This document shows positions 34,798 through 43,085 of a stretch of DNA of 55,213 bases, one piece after another. Below the pieces are notes generated by a model. The model ran no database searches. It was not told the DNA's origin and was given only the letters and a program-made list of their open reading frames with translations. How positions within the stretch are numbered: the first letter of the stretch is position 1; each line of letters opens with the position of its first letter. Source of the stretch: an uncultured Planctomyces sp. (GTDB lineage Bacteria > Planctomycetota > Planctomycetia > Planctomycetales > Planctomycetaceae); assembly GCA_937904325.1 (NCBI GenBank), contig CALGTK010000133.1, positions 1 through 55,213 on the forward strand. Reading direction: 5' to 3'. The position numbers and the translations under genes were made by a program.

Positions 34798-37700
34798 ATG
34801 CGCGAGTTCATGTTCCAGCTTCCGTCGACAACATTCCGATTCTTCGCAATTCTGTCCACGATCGCTTCGGCGATTGTGTGGGTAGAGAATTCCGCGAATT
34901 GCCAGGGGATCAACGTCGGGTATGCAGAAGGACCTGCCATCCGCGGTACGAACATGGCGATGCCACTACCACTTGGAAATCCTGGTTACGGCAGGCCGTT
35001 GCAACAGCCCCGGATGATCCATCCGTCGGCATCTCCGTACCTGTTTCAGTCAGGAACAGCCAACGACGTCATTTATCCAGGTGCAAATACGTCGGCGTCG
35101 TTTCCCGTAACGAGTGTGGTCGACGTTCCGCCTGAGTCGGTTCAGCAGCTTGGCTATTCGCAATCTCAGCAATTTGCGCCACTCGGCAACTGCAACGCCT
35201 GTATGTCCGATAGTTGCGGTGGATGCTCAACCGGAGTGTGCGGCAGCCTCGGCGACCTGATGCCGTTTCACTGGCTTCAAGCCGTTGGCGGCGATGAATA
35301 CGGAGTCGCTCAGAACTGGTATTCACAGTTCGGTATTTTTGCTCCGTTGATTATTCTGCCGGATGAAACTGGACTCAGCTTTCTTCAGGCTAGTGGAACA
35401 GTCTCTGAAGGCAGCGTTTACGGAGCTAACGTCGGCTTCGTCACACGGTATCAGGACATGGCTTCTTACTGGTTCTTCGGTTCGAATTTCTGGTACGACT
35501 ACGAATCCACTCCTGACCAGGACCTGCATCAAGTGGGAATTGGTTTCGAAGCACTTTCTCGATTCATCGAGGTCCGAGCCAACGGCTACCTGCCGATTGG
35601 CACAACGTCGCGTTTCGAGTCAGTCAATCCGCAGCTCCAGGGACGCAACATACTGCTGGGCTATGACAATCTTGCCCTGGCCGGAGCAGACATCGAAGGT
35701 GGAGTGCGACCGTTCGAAAAACCCGAATTGTGGTTCTTCCTCGGCTATTACTTTTACACTGACCAGGACGACATCCTGAACGAAGACCCCCTCGAAGGTC
35801 TGCGTGGCCGCGTCGAAATGCGCCCCAACCGAAACCTTACGCTCGGCGTAACTGTCTCACAAGACGACGTTTACGACACGCAGGTTTTCGCCAGTGCCAC
35901 CTTCGCATTCCGTAGTTTTTCAGACATCCTTTCAGCTCCGGGCGGATGCAACGCTGAGCCACAGTTCACGCAACTGGTAACTCGCAAGTCTCGAATCACG
36001 ACACAGCGACAGGATCGCCTGGCGGCCAGCCCCGTAAACGGCGCACCACTGAATATTGTGCAGGCCAGTTCGACAGCCGCAGCAGGCGGAACCGGCACGG
36101 TTCAGCAACCATTTAACACACTCGCAGCAGCCGTCACCGCCGCTGGCGAAAACGGCATCATCTTCGTGCAGAACGGCACGTTTAACGAATCCATCAACCT
36201 GCTGAACGGCCAGCGACTTCTGGCTGACGGATTTCTCGACACAACGCCTCACGTTTTCAGCACGCAGAGCGGAATCATCACTCTGCCAGGCCAACAAACT
36301 CGAGCCCAGGTTCCCAGGCCTTCCATCACGTCGAACGACCTGCTCGGCACAGTCAAACTGTGCCCTGATGGCAACTTCGTCGACAACGTCGAGATTCGCG
36401 GATTCGACGTCGCAAACACAGTCGGCAGCGGCATTGTCGGCTTCCTGAACGATGGCCTGACCATCCGAGACAACGTCGTCAGCAACAACGCTGGATTCGG
36501 CATCGCCTTGTTCAACGCTTCGGGCGACGCCGTTAATTCGCCGACCGCTTCGGTTTCTGCATTCAGCATTCAGGACAACGAACTGAACCAGAATAATCAG
36601 GGAGGGCTACTGATTGTCGATGCAGATCTTGCGTCGTTCGACTTCGCGCCGACGGGTTTGAACATCAATTCCAAGGGTGTTTCATTCGCTGATCGCGGCG
36701 ATCTGACAGTGCAGGTTTCCGGCAACACGATCAGCGACAACGCGACCACAAGCACGTTATCTCCGCTTGGTCAGGGGTTAGCAAACGCGACGCTGCGAGA
36801 CGATCGGTACGGCGTTCAAGTCGTCGGTCTGACCGGATCTTCAATGACCGTGAATTTTGAATCCAACACGCTCGAACGAAACGGTATCTCTTCGGCACTT
36901 GGGCGATTCAGTTCGGCAGGCGGCCTCGCTGTTCTGGCCGGCGGAACGTCCACCGTCAACACGAACGTTACTGAGTCGACGTTTAACCGAAACGCCGGCA
37001 TCGACATCCAGGCAACCGTTGGAGACGGGCCAACGACTCTGGCAACAGCAACCGCAAACCTGAAGGTCGTCCGTAGCCTGCTGCAGAACTCTCAGCTTTC
37101 GGAAACTGATGATGGTGTGCTGGCTTCGGGAATTCGTCTGAACGCAGATCAAGGACTGCTCAATGCGACCATCGACAGCACGGTCATCCTCGGCGACACG
37201 ACAGTTCTCAATAGTGCGTTCGATCGGATGGAAGCTGTTTACGCGATCGCCGACGGCAGCGGCCGGATCAACACGACTATCTCTGGAACGGACCTCAATG
37301 CATTGACACGAACTGGCAATGAGTTCATCAACTGGCACGTCGGAGTCGGGTCAAACGCTGAAGACCTGGGAATTTCGATCGTCGATATCAGCGACACACT
37401 GCTCGATGCCGAGTGCGTGTTGAAGTTTCATACGGGCGAATTCGGCGATCCAGCGGTTTCGGCACTCTCCGCCACCGTACGACGATCTGAACTCGTCGCA
37501 CGTCTGCCGGAAAGTTCGCCGTTTGACGGCATCCGGGCGGAAGCCCTGGGCGGTTCCGACATGAGCCTCTCAATCCTCGATTCCGAATACCGCTTCGAAG
37601 GAACTGTTTCGGGATCGAATCCTGCACGATCATGGTTGAACGGCGACGTCAGCGACTCAGCCGACCTCACCTTGTTGATCGAAAACGGGATGCCCAGAAA

Positions 37701-38277
37701 CTCGATGGCCGGCTTCACCAACTTCATTGATCTGGCATCGGAAGATTCAGGAACTATCACCACAACGATTCGAAATACCACGATCGGTGACACAATCGGC
37801 CAGGGAATTGACATCGAAGCGTTCGACACTTCGCGAGTCACGCTCGACGTGATTGGCTCGACGCTCTCGAACAGTGGAGCCGGATTACTGGACGTATTGG
37901 CCAATGACCAGGCCGTTGCATCAAGCACGCTGACTTCCAACACACTGATCAACCCCGCCAATCGTGCCATCACGTTGCTGAGCAAAGCGACCAACTCGAC
38001 AGACAACGCCCGCGTCGGTGCAACGCTGACGTCAAACCAGTTTCAGGCACTTTCCGGAGCACTTCGAGCAACCAGCGACACTGACGACGGGCTCGCCGAA
38101 CTTCGGCTAAACATGACGAACAACACGTCGAACGGTCTTTACCTGCTGGAGCAACTTGAAGCTCCGCCTGGTACCGCCGCTATCACTCTGTTTGACGGCG
38201 GCGGCAACTCGCCCACTCAGACAACATCAGGAACGATCGGCACGTCCACAACCACGCTGGATATCAATTTTCCGTAG
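34798..38277 (+). CDS. giant outer-membrane/surface protein: barrel plus beta-helix
   Basis: An 1159-residue exported protein. The N-terminal signal peptide (STTFRFFAILSTIASAIVW, cleavage near NSANC) is followed by a Cys-rich linker (NCNACMSDSCGGCSTGVCG, about 131-149). A beta-strand-rich part (about 173-375) resembles an inverse-autotransporter/intimin-type barrel, for example NWYSQFGIFAPL and GVRPFEKPELWFFLGYY. From about 438 a right-handed beta-helix begins (PFNTLAAAVTAAGENGIIFV). It continues with many short Ile/Asn/Thr-rich turns to the end. The likely design is a barrel anchor with a long surface stalk. The ATG at 34798 leaves no room for the AGGA just upstream; an ATG at 34810 fits the Shine-Dalgarno better. 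Function inferred: adhesion or surface layer. Confidence 0.8.
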   Translation: MREFMFQLPSTTFRFFAILSTIASAIVWVENSANCQGINVGYAEGPAIRGTNMAMPLPLGNPGYGRPLQQPRMIHPSASPYLFQSGTANDVIYPGANTSASFPVTSVVDVPPESVQQLGYSQSQQFAPLGNCNACMSDSCGGCSTGVCGSLGDLMPFHWLQAVGGDEYGVAQNWYSQFGIFAPLIILPDETGLSFLQASGTVSEGSVYGANVGFVTRYQDMASYWFFGSNFWYDYESTPDQDLHQVGIGFEALSRFIEVRANGYLPIGTTSRFESVNPQLQGRNILLGYDNLALAGADIEGGVRPFEKPELWFFLGYYFYTDQDDILNEDPLEGLRGRVEMRPNRNLTLGVTVSQDDVYDTQVFASATFAFRSFSDILSAPGGCNAEPQFTQLVTRKSRITTQRQDRLAASPVNGAPLNIVQASSTAAAGGTGTVQQPFNTLAAAVTAAGENGIIFVQNGTFNESINLLNGQRLLADGFLDTTPHVFSTQSGIITLPGQQTRAQVPRPSITSNDLLGTVKLCPDGNFVDNVEIRGFDVANTVGSGIVGFLNDGLTIRDNVVSNNAGFGIALFNASGDAVNSPTASVSAFSIQDNELNQNNQGGLLIVDADLASFDFAPTGLNINSKGVSFADRGDLTVQVSGNTISDNATTSTLSPLGQGLANATLRDDRYGVQVVGLTGSSMTVNFESNTLERNGISSALGRFSSAGGLAVLAGGTSTVNTNVTESTFNRNAGIDIQATVGDGPTTLATATANLKVVRSLLQNSQLSETDDGVLASGIRLNADQGLLNATIDSTVILGDTTVLNSAFDRMEAVYAIADGSGRINTTISGTDLNALTRTGNEFINWHVGVGSNAEDLGISIVDISDTLLDAECVLKFHTGEFGDPAVSALSATVRRSELVARLPESSPFDGIRAEALGGSDMSLSILDSEYRFEGTVSGSNPARSWLNGDVSDSADLTLLIENGMPRNSMAGFTNFIDLASEDSGTITTTIRNTTIGDTIGQGIDIEAFDTSRVTLDVIGSTLSNSGAGLLDVLANDQAVASSTLTSNTLINPANRAITLLSKATNSTDNARVGATLTSNQFQALSGALRATSDTDDGLAELRLNMTNNTSNGLYLLEQLEAPPGTAAITLFDGGGNSPTQTTSGTIGTSTTTLDINFP

Positions 38278-38764
38278 ACGTCGACTGTCAGTCGCCTGCT
38301 CCAGGTCACAAACAGAAACTCGTTCTTTTCGTTGGTCAACCTGCTAACTAACCCTGGTATTCGCCGCCGACTGTCGCCTGTATTCGTATTCCAAACAGCG
38401 AGTCCATCTCAAGGGGATTGCTGCCATAGCTGTTGATGACGAGTTAGAGCAGATTGCTGAATGGCTGAAGACTGAAAAAGGATATCCTGATCTCGAAATT
38501 GAAAAAACATCCTTCACCTTCGCCATTACGAAGAGAACACAAAACTGAATTCCGTCATGGATTTAATCGGCTCCGGATCGCTCAACCTCACTGCGATCAT
38601 CAACCAGGCCTTGTCGGATGAAAGCGAGCAATAACGTGAGCAGCGCTCACTAATCGTAGACACCTTCCAATGAAACAGCTCTCCGGACTCAGTGTCTGGC
38701 GGGATGTTTTCGATTCTGAATGGTCTTTCGGACAGTGCCGACTCCAAGGCAAAATCCAGGCAAA
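38278..38764. other. 487-base gap with an orphan reading frame
   Basis: The only notable content is the startless open frame at 38348-38548, listed separately, and a 25-codon ATG frame at 38557-38634 of no evident meaning. No RNA or strong hairpin was seen. Confidence 0.4.
38348..38548 (+). pseudogene. startless protein-like fragment
   Basis: A frame open for 66 codons between two stops reads as convincing protein at its C-terminal end (HLKGIAAIAVDDELEQIAEW, then KTEKGYPDLEIEKTSFTFAI). It has no ATG, GTG or TTG start, so it looks like the 3' remnant of a deleted gene. It is somewhat AT-richer than its neighbours. No family was recognised. A minus-strand 60-residue frame over the same bases is less protein-like. 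Confidence 0.4.
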
Positions 38765-39361
38765 TCAGGATTCGAGTTCGACGTTCCAGTAAACCTCGCT
38801 GACGAACTTCGACCAACTGTCGATACGGATTCCGATCGCTGCGTAAATCGGCTTCCATTCTGGTTGAGCCGGTTCCCGTTTCAGAGGCATGTGGGCCTGA
38901 GCCGGCGTGCGGTTGGCTTTGCGGGAATTGCAATCAACACACGCCACGACGCAATTCTCCCACGTTGTGTCTCCACCGTGCGACCGAGGCACGACGTGAT
39001 CGATCGTCAGCTCCTCGCTGCCAGGCCGTCTCGCACAATACTGACACGTAAACTTGTCCCGTTTAAACATATTTCGACGGCTGAACGCCACCGACCGATT
39101 CGGAACACGGTCGTACTTCGTCAGTGTGATCACTTCCGGAACTCGCAAACGCAGACTACTCGTCTGAATATACGGCTCGTCGTCGACCGGCTGCTGCAAC
39201 GCCCAATCAGACCACGAATAGATCTGGTAATCATTGGGATCGACAACGCGGGCCGTGCCGTTCCAAAGCTTGACGAGAGTGCGTGAGACGGTCGCAATCC
39301 CGACGGGTTGCCAGTTCCGATTAAGAACCAGCGTCGGGCGACTAAGCAGCCCAGCGGTCAT
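38765..39361 (-). CDS. HNH endonuclease
   Basis: A 198-residue HNH-fold nuclease. The zinc/metal motif starts with CQYC (about 118-121) and the catalytic block is DHVVPRSHGG. WENCVVACVDCNSRKANRTP then supplies the second Cys pair and the final Asn/His-type ligands. The N-terminal 100 residues (TLVLNRNWQPVGIATVSRT) match the widely distributed stand-alone HNH protein of planctomycetes and cyanobacteria. Its biological role is unknown and there is no adjacent methylase or restriction partner. Likely a housekeeping or DNA-repair-associated nuclease rather than a restriction enzyme. Confidence 0.93.
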   Translation of the reverse strand: MTAGLLSRPTLVLNRNWQPVGIATVSRTLVKLWNGTARVVDPNDYQIYSWSDWALQQPVDDEPYIQTSSLRLRVPEVITLTKYDRVPNRSVAFSRRNMFKRDKFTCQYCARRPGSEELTIDHVVPRSHGGDTTWENCVVACVDCNSRKANRTPAQAHMPLKREPAQPEWKPIYAAIGIRIDSWSKFVSEVYWNVELES

Positions 39362-39638
39362 CCAGAGTCTCCTGGTTACGGTGCGTTTGTGGCGGTCCGT
39401 AGCAGCGTCAGCTCATAATTCACGATGGGGAACATCCCTGAATGGGCCGAAATGCGTCATCGCGAAAAAGCACCATAGCTGCCCGAAACGGGTTTGTGGA
39501 GAGACTTTTCCTCGAGGCCCGCCGGCTTCAGCATGCACTCGCCAACCTGGCCGTATCGCGAAACTTGTCGCGTCAGTATGTGAATCCAGCAATTGAGTGC
39601 CAGGGCAATGAGGCCACGGCACTTCATATCCAGGCTCA

Positions 39639-39977
39639 TCATGCCTTCCATGCCTTGGCAGGGACTATCTGGCGAGCAATTTCATGAGCGCGCAGCACCA
39701 ATTTTCGGGCATGAACGTTCCGATTGACTTCATCCAGCATTCCCTCGAGGTCAAGAACGTCGATCACAACATTCCCCGTCGCCCGCAGCGACCATCTGAA
39801 ACCTCGCTCCCGCAGACTTTCAACGATGCCAGCTGCGACGAGTTCATCAAATTTGTATATCGAATCAACGTCGCCGCAAGATCGATCGGAATCACAGTGC
39901 AGATTGGCTTCGGGTACCAACCACGCGTATCCGGAATCCATAATGGGGTGCTCTTTGGTGAGCAGGCTGGCAGCCAC
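39639..39977 (-). CDS. small hypothetical protein
   Basis: A 112-residue protein of no recognised family, acidic in the middle and helical towards the end (GMLDEVNRNVHARKLVLRAH). The open frame runs to 40025. The GTG at 39977 is chosen because AGGAGA lies six bases upstream, while the later ATG at 39941 and the frame-opening TTG have none. It has no signal peptide. Its neighbours are the HNH nuclease and a possible small upstream gene on the same strand. Confidence 0.55.
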   Translation of the reverse strand: MAASLLTKEHPIMDSGYAWLVPEANLHCDSDRSCGDVDSIYKFDELVAAGIVESLRERGFRWSLRATGNVVIDVLDLEGMLDEVNRNVHARKLVLRAHEIARQIVPAKAWKA

Positions 39978-40006
39978 TGTTGTTCTCCTGGTTGTTGTAG
40001 GTTTTA

Positions 40007-40330
40007 CTAGATTTTTCTGACACAAAAGTTTTGTTCGGGTCCCGAAATCACGTTGAACGTCTCGGAGACTTCGAAGGCTAACGCCCCATAGATGGACACC
40101 AGAATTAGGGAATCTGGCCGAGCCACGGCGATTTCGGAGGATTCACTTCGGTCCTCAGAGTGCTGCCTCAGCTCATGGCGGTAAGCCTTGAACAACCGAA
40201 AGCTCACATGGCCATGTAAGCCGGCTCCCGAACTGTCTGCCAAGACACGCAACGAACCGATTCGGTTCAGATCATGAGCGCCAGTGGGCAAAGTTCGGAC
40301 CAGTCGAATCACGTCCGAACGCTCCGGCAA
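40007..40330 (-). CDS. possible 107-residue protein
   Basis: A frame open from TTG 40330 to a TAG at 40007, 30 bases before the next minus-strand gene. GAGGA lies about nine bases before the TTG. The sequence (for example GAGLHGHVSFRLFKAYR and ALAFEVSETFNVISGPEQN) could be real but is not recognised and codon use is unremarkable. If real it would form a pair with the 112-residue gene. Confidence 0.25.
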   Translation of the reverse strand: MPERSDVIRLVRTLPTGAHDLNRIGSLRVLADSSGAGLHGHVSFRLFKAYRHELRQHSEDRSESSEIAVARPDSLILVSIYGALAFEVSETFNVISGPEQNFCVRKI

Positions 40331-40494
40331 TCAGCATAATCCTCACAATTTGTCTTTCATCACTTCAATCGGAAAGAGTTCACCAGGCCGCATAACCGAT
40401 ACACATGACATCTCCCGGTACTGCCGGTGCGTCACAATGTCGCGCGGCGTCAGCCGGGCTTCCCGTCCGACGAGCTGGCCTCAGGAATCCAGAT

Positions 40495-41814
40495 ATGACT
40501 GGCCGTTTCGTTTCATTCTGTTCAACAGTTCTTCTCCTTGCCGGAGCGGCTTCCGCACAGGCACAAGGACCTCAGCGATGGGGCGATCCCGGATCGAATC
40601 CCTACGGGGTTCAAGGACCGGCGTGGTACTCGCCTGGCGAGATGCAGGGGCAGGGGCAGAATTCCGGATACCAACCCTGGACACCTCCGTATCAACCCGG
40701 TCCGGCGAACAGGTCCTGGGACAATGCCAGCGGCAATCCTGACAACGGTTGGACATACGAGAACACTCCCCTCGATGAATTCTTAGGTGACGTCGTCAGG
40801 AACTCGTACTTCCGGATGGAGTACCTGGCCTATGTCTTCAAGAATCCCAGCGACCGCTTGCTGGGCTCGGGCATCCTGTCTCAGGCCGATCCAAGTCTCC
40901 CATTTCAGGTCACCGACACGGGTGGTCAATTGGCCGGAGAAGCACGAGTACCAACCACCAGCGATCTCCAATACCCGGACGGATCAGGCATCCGTGGCAC
41001 GATCGGAATCCCACTGATCGGCGGAGTCCTGGAAGCTAACATCTTCTACTTCGATCAGGTTGAAGACCCCAGCTTCATCGATCGACTTGGAGATCAAATC
41101 GCAAACAACCCGCTCGACCCACTAGCGTTACCGCAGTTTATTGCCACCAGCACTCTGACCAATGGCCAACTCGGTAACAACCTGTTCATCTACGATGATT
41201 CCTTTAGCTCGGCCACGAAGGCTGAGTTGTGGGGCTCTGAAATCAACTACGTCTTCGACGCCTACCTGCCCGAACCGATGTTTCAATTACGCCCATTGGT
41301 CGGGTTCCGATACCTCGATTTCAATGAAGAACTCCATCAGGTCGGCGTGTTCGATCAGCAGGACCTGCTGGTCACTCCACTGGTCAGTCGAATTTCTTCG
41401 TACTCCGAAAACAGCGTCTACGCTCCACAGATCGGACTGCGTGCGGAAATGGTCAGCCGATGGTTGACACTGGGCATCGAGCCAAAGCTGGCTGCAGGCG
41501 TGAACGTTTATGAAACATCGGTCGTCACACAGTCGCTCAGAAGTCCCGGCGACCCTCTGACAAAGACAACGCAGGCCGGCGAGGAGTTTTCATTCGTCGG
41601 AGAACTCAGCCTGTACGCCAAACTTCACATCCGACAGAACTTCGCAGTCACTGTCGGCTACCAGGCAACCTTTATGGACCAGATCGCCCGACCACACTCC
41701 AGCATCCTCTACAACGACAACGGATCAAATGCTGACCCGGCAGTTGTGGCTAAATCGTCGCACGAACGATTCGATTTCGGTGGCATCAACGTTTCCGGAG
41801 AACTTCGCTTCTAA
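40495..41814 (+). CDS. BBP7-type outer-membrane beta-barrel protein
   Basis: Planctomycete outer-membrane barrel of the BBP7 family (PF07585). The signal peptide is RFVSFCSTVLLLAGAASA with cleavage after AQA near residue 23. A Gly/Pro/Gln-rich linker precedes the start of the barrel (YFRMEYLAYVFKNPSDRLLG). Later strands show LRPLVGFRYLDFNEEL and SYSENSVYAPQIGLRAEM, and the protein ends in the barrel-closing pattern GELRF with a terminal Phe. The ATG at 40495 has AGGA nine bases upstream and gives 439 residues. An intrinsic terminator follows. Function in the outer membrane is unknown. Confidence 0.86.
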   Translation: MTGRFVSFCSTVLLLAGAASAQAQGPQRWGDPGSNPYGVQGPAWYSPGEMQGQGQNSGYQPWTPPYQPGPANRSWDNASGNPDNGWTYENTPLDEFLGDVVRNSYFRMEYLAYVFKNPSDRLLGSGILSQADPSLPFQVTDTGGQLAGEARVPTTSDLQYPDGSGIRGTIGIPLIGGVLEANIFYFDQVEDPSFIDRLGDQIANNPLDPLALPQFIATSTLTNGQLGNNLFIYDDSFSSATKAELWGSEINYVFDAYLPEPMFQLRPLVGFRYLDFNEELHQVGVFDQQDLLVTPLVSRISSYSENSVYAPQIGLRAEMVSRWLTLGIEPKLAAGVNVYETSVVTQSLRSPGDPLTKTTQAGEEFSFVGELSLYAKLHIRQNFAVTVGYQATFMDQIARPHSSILYNDNGSNADPAVVAKSSHERFDFGGINVSGELRF

Positions 41815-41842
41815 TCGAGAAAGTACCGGATCGACTCGCATA

Positions 41843-41878
41843 AAGGCCGCCCTGCAAATCGCCAGGCGGTCTTTTTTG
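41843..41878 (+). terminator. intrinsic terminator after the BBP7 gene
   Basis: GGCCGCC pairs with GGCGGTC (one G-U pair) around a short loop and runs directly into TTTTTT. It ends the transcript of the BBP7-like gene before hemB. Confidence 0.8.
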
Positions 41879-42006
41879 TTAGCAGCGAACGATTGCTTCG
41901 TGAGACGATGCTTCACAGAATCTCGCGATGCTCGTCACAACCGACTCGTTGGTTCTGTACGAGGACGTATAAAGAGTTCGTGTGTAAAATCTGGAGATTG
42001 CCCTGA

Positions 42007-43032
42007 ATGTCAACTTTCGATTTCGTAGCCGGCGGTGACCCGGATCTTATTTCACGACCTCGCCGCAATCGTCGCACGTCAGCTATCCGTTCGATGTGCC
42101 GCGAAACGAAGCTTGAAGTCAGCCAACTCATCTACCCGATGTTCCTGCACGCTGATGCGGATGACGTTCCAATTGCATCGATGCCTGGTCAGACCCGCTG
42201 GTCGCTTGAGGGCCTGGTCGGCGAAGTAAAACGAGTTTACGACCTTGGCATCGACAAAGTTGTCATCTTTCCAAAGATAGACGAGTCGCTGAAAACTCGA
42301 ACGGGCGACGAAGCATTCAATCCGGACGGATTAATTCAAGAAGTAATTCAGCGAATCAAAAATGCATCCCCCGACACCTGTGTAGTGACCGACGTCGCCC
42401 TCGACCCGTACAGCAGCGACGGTCACGACGGAATCGTTTCCGACGATGGCGAAGTTCTAAACGACGAAACCGTCGCCGTTCTTTGCGAGCAGGCGCTTTC
42501 TCATGCACGAGCCGGTGCCGACATTGTCGCCCCCAGCGACATGATGGATGGCCGAGTCGGCAGCATTCGAGCTGTACTCGATCAGGAAGGCTTCTCACAG
42601 ACGTCAATCATGTCTTACACGGCCAAGTATGCCTCAGCGTTTTATGGCCCGTTTCGTGGAGCCCTGGATTCGGCACCGAAAAAGTCAAGTGATCGACCGA
42701 TCCCCAAAGACAAGTCAACCTACCAGATGGATCCAGCAAACGTTCGTGAAGCGCTACGTGAACTGGAACTCGACGAAGGCGAAGGCGCCGACATCGTTAT
42801 GGTTAAACCCGCAGGCGCTTACCTCGACATCATCAGAACATTGCGGGACGAAACAAACCTGCCCGTCGCGGCGTACCAGGTCAGCGGCGAATACCTGATG
42901 ATCAAGTCCGCAGCCGAAGCTGGCTGGCTGGACGAAAAAGCTGTCGTCCTGGAATCGCTTCTCGGCATTCGACGAGCCGGCGCAGACATCATCCTTACTT
43001 ACTTCGCACCGCAGGTCGCTGAGTGGCTGTAA
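42007..43032 (+). CDS. hemB: delta-aminolevulinic acid dehydratase (porphobilinogen synthase)
   Basis: Condenses two molecules of 5-aminolevulinate to porphobilinogen in the cytoplasm, the first common step to tetrapyrroles. The Schiff-base lysines are in SYTAKYASAFYGPF and VMVKPAGAYLDI. The metal loop reads DVALDPYSSDGHDG. It has Asp where zinc-type enzymes have Cys, so a magnesium- or potassium-dependent enzyme is expected. The 341 residues are normal, and GGAGA precedes the ATG by about eight bases. It is alone on the plus strand and convergent with aroDE. HemQ in the same window handles the last haem step. Confidence 0.96.
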   Translation: MSTFDFVAGGDPDLISRPRRNRRTSAIRSMCRETKLEVSQLIYPMFLHADADDVPIASMPGQTRWSLEGLVGEVKRVYDLGIDKVVIFPKIDESLKTRTGDEAFNPDGLIQEVIQRIKNASPDTCVVTDVALDPYSSDGHDGIVSDDGEVLNDETVAVLCEQALSHARAGADIVAPSDMMDGRVGSIRAVLDQEGFSQTSIMSYTAKYASAFYGPFRGALDSAPKKSSDRPIPKDKSTYQMDPANVREALRELELDEGEGADIVMVKPAGAYLDIIRTLRDETNLPVAAYQVSGEYLMIKSAAEAGWLDEKAVVLESLLGIRRAGADIILTYFAPQVAEWL

Positions 43033-43085
43033 CCCGGTAGCGGGCTACCACACCTCAAGCCTTCGCTCTCGCTACTCGGCTCATC

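Noticed and set aside
38526-38933. 135-codon minus-strand frame next to the HNH gene
   Set aside because: Overlaps the HNH coding region in another phase and shows no motif.
39442-39687. 81-codon plus-strand frame (39442-39687)
   Set aside because: Mostly opposite a better-supported minus-strand gene and without a Shine-Dalgarno. Its composition does not look like protein.
43033-43085. GGTAGC/GCTACC after hemB as terminator
   Set aside because: The stem is only five or six pairs with almost no loop and no T-run. It may be a fragment of a terminator but was not counted.
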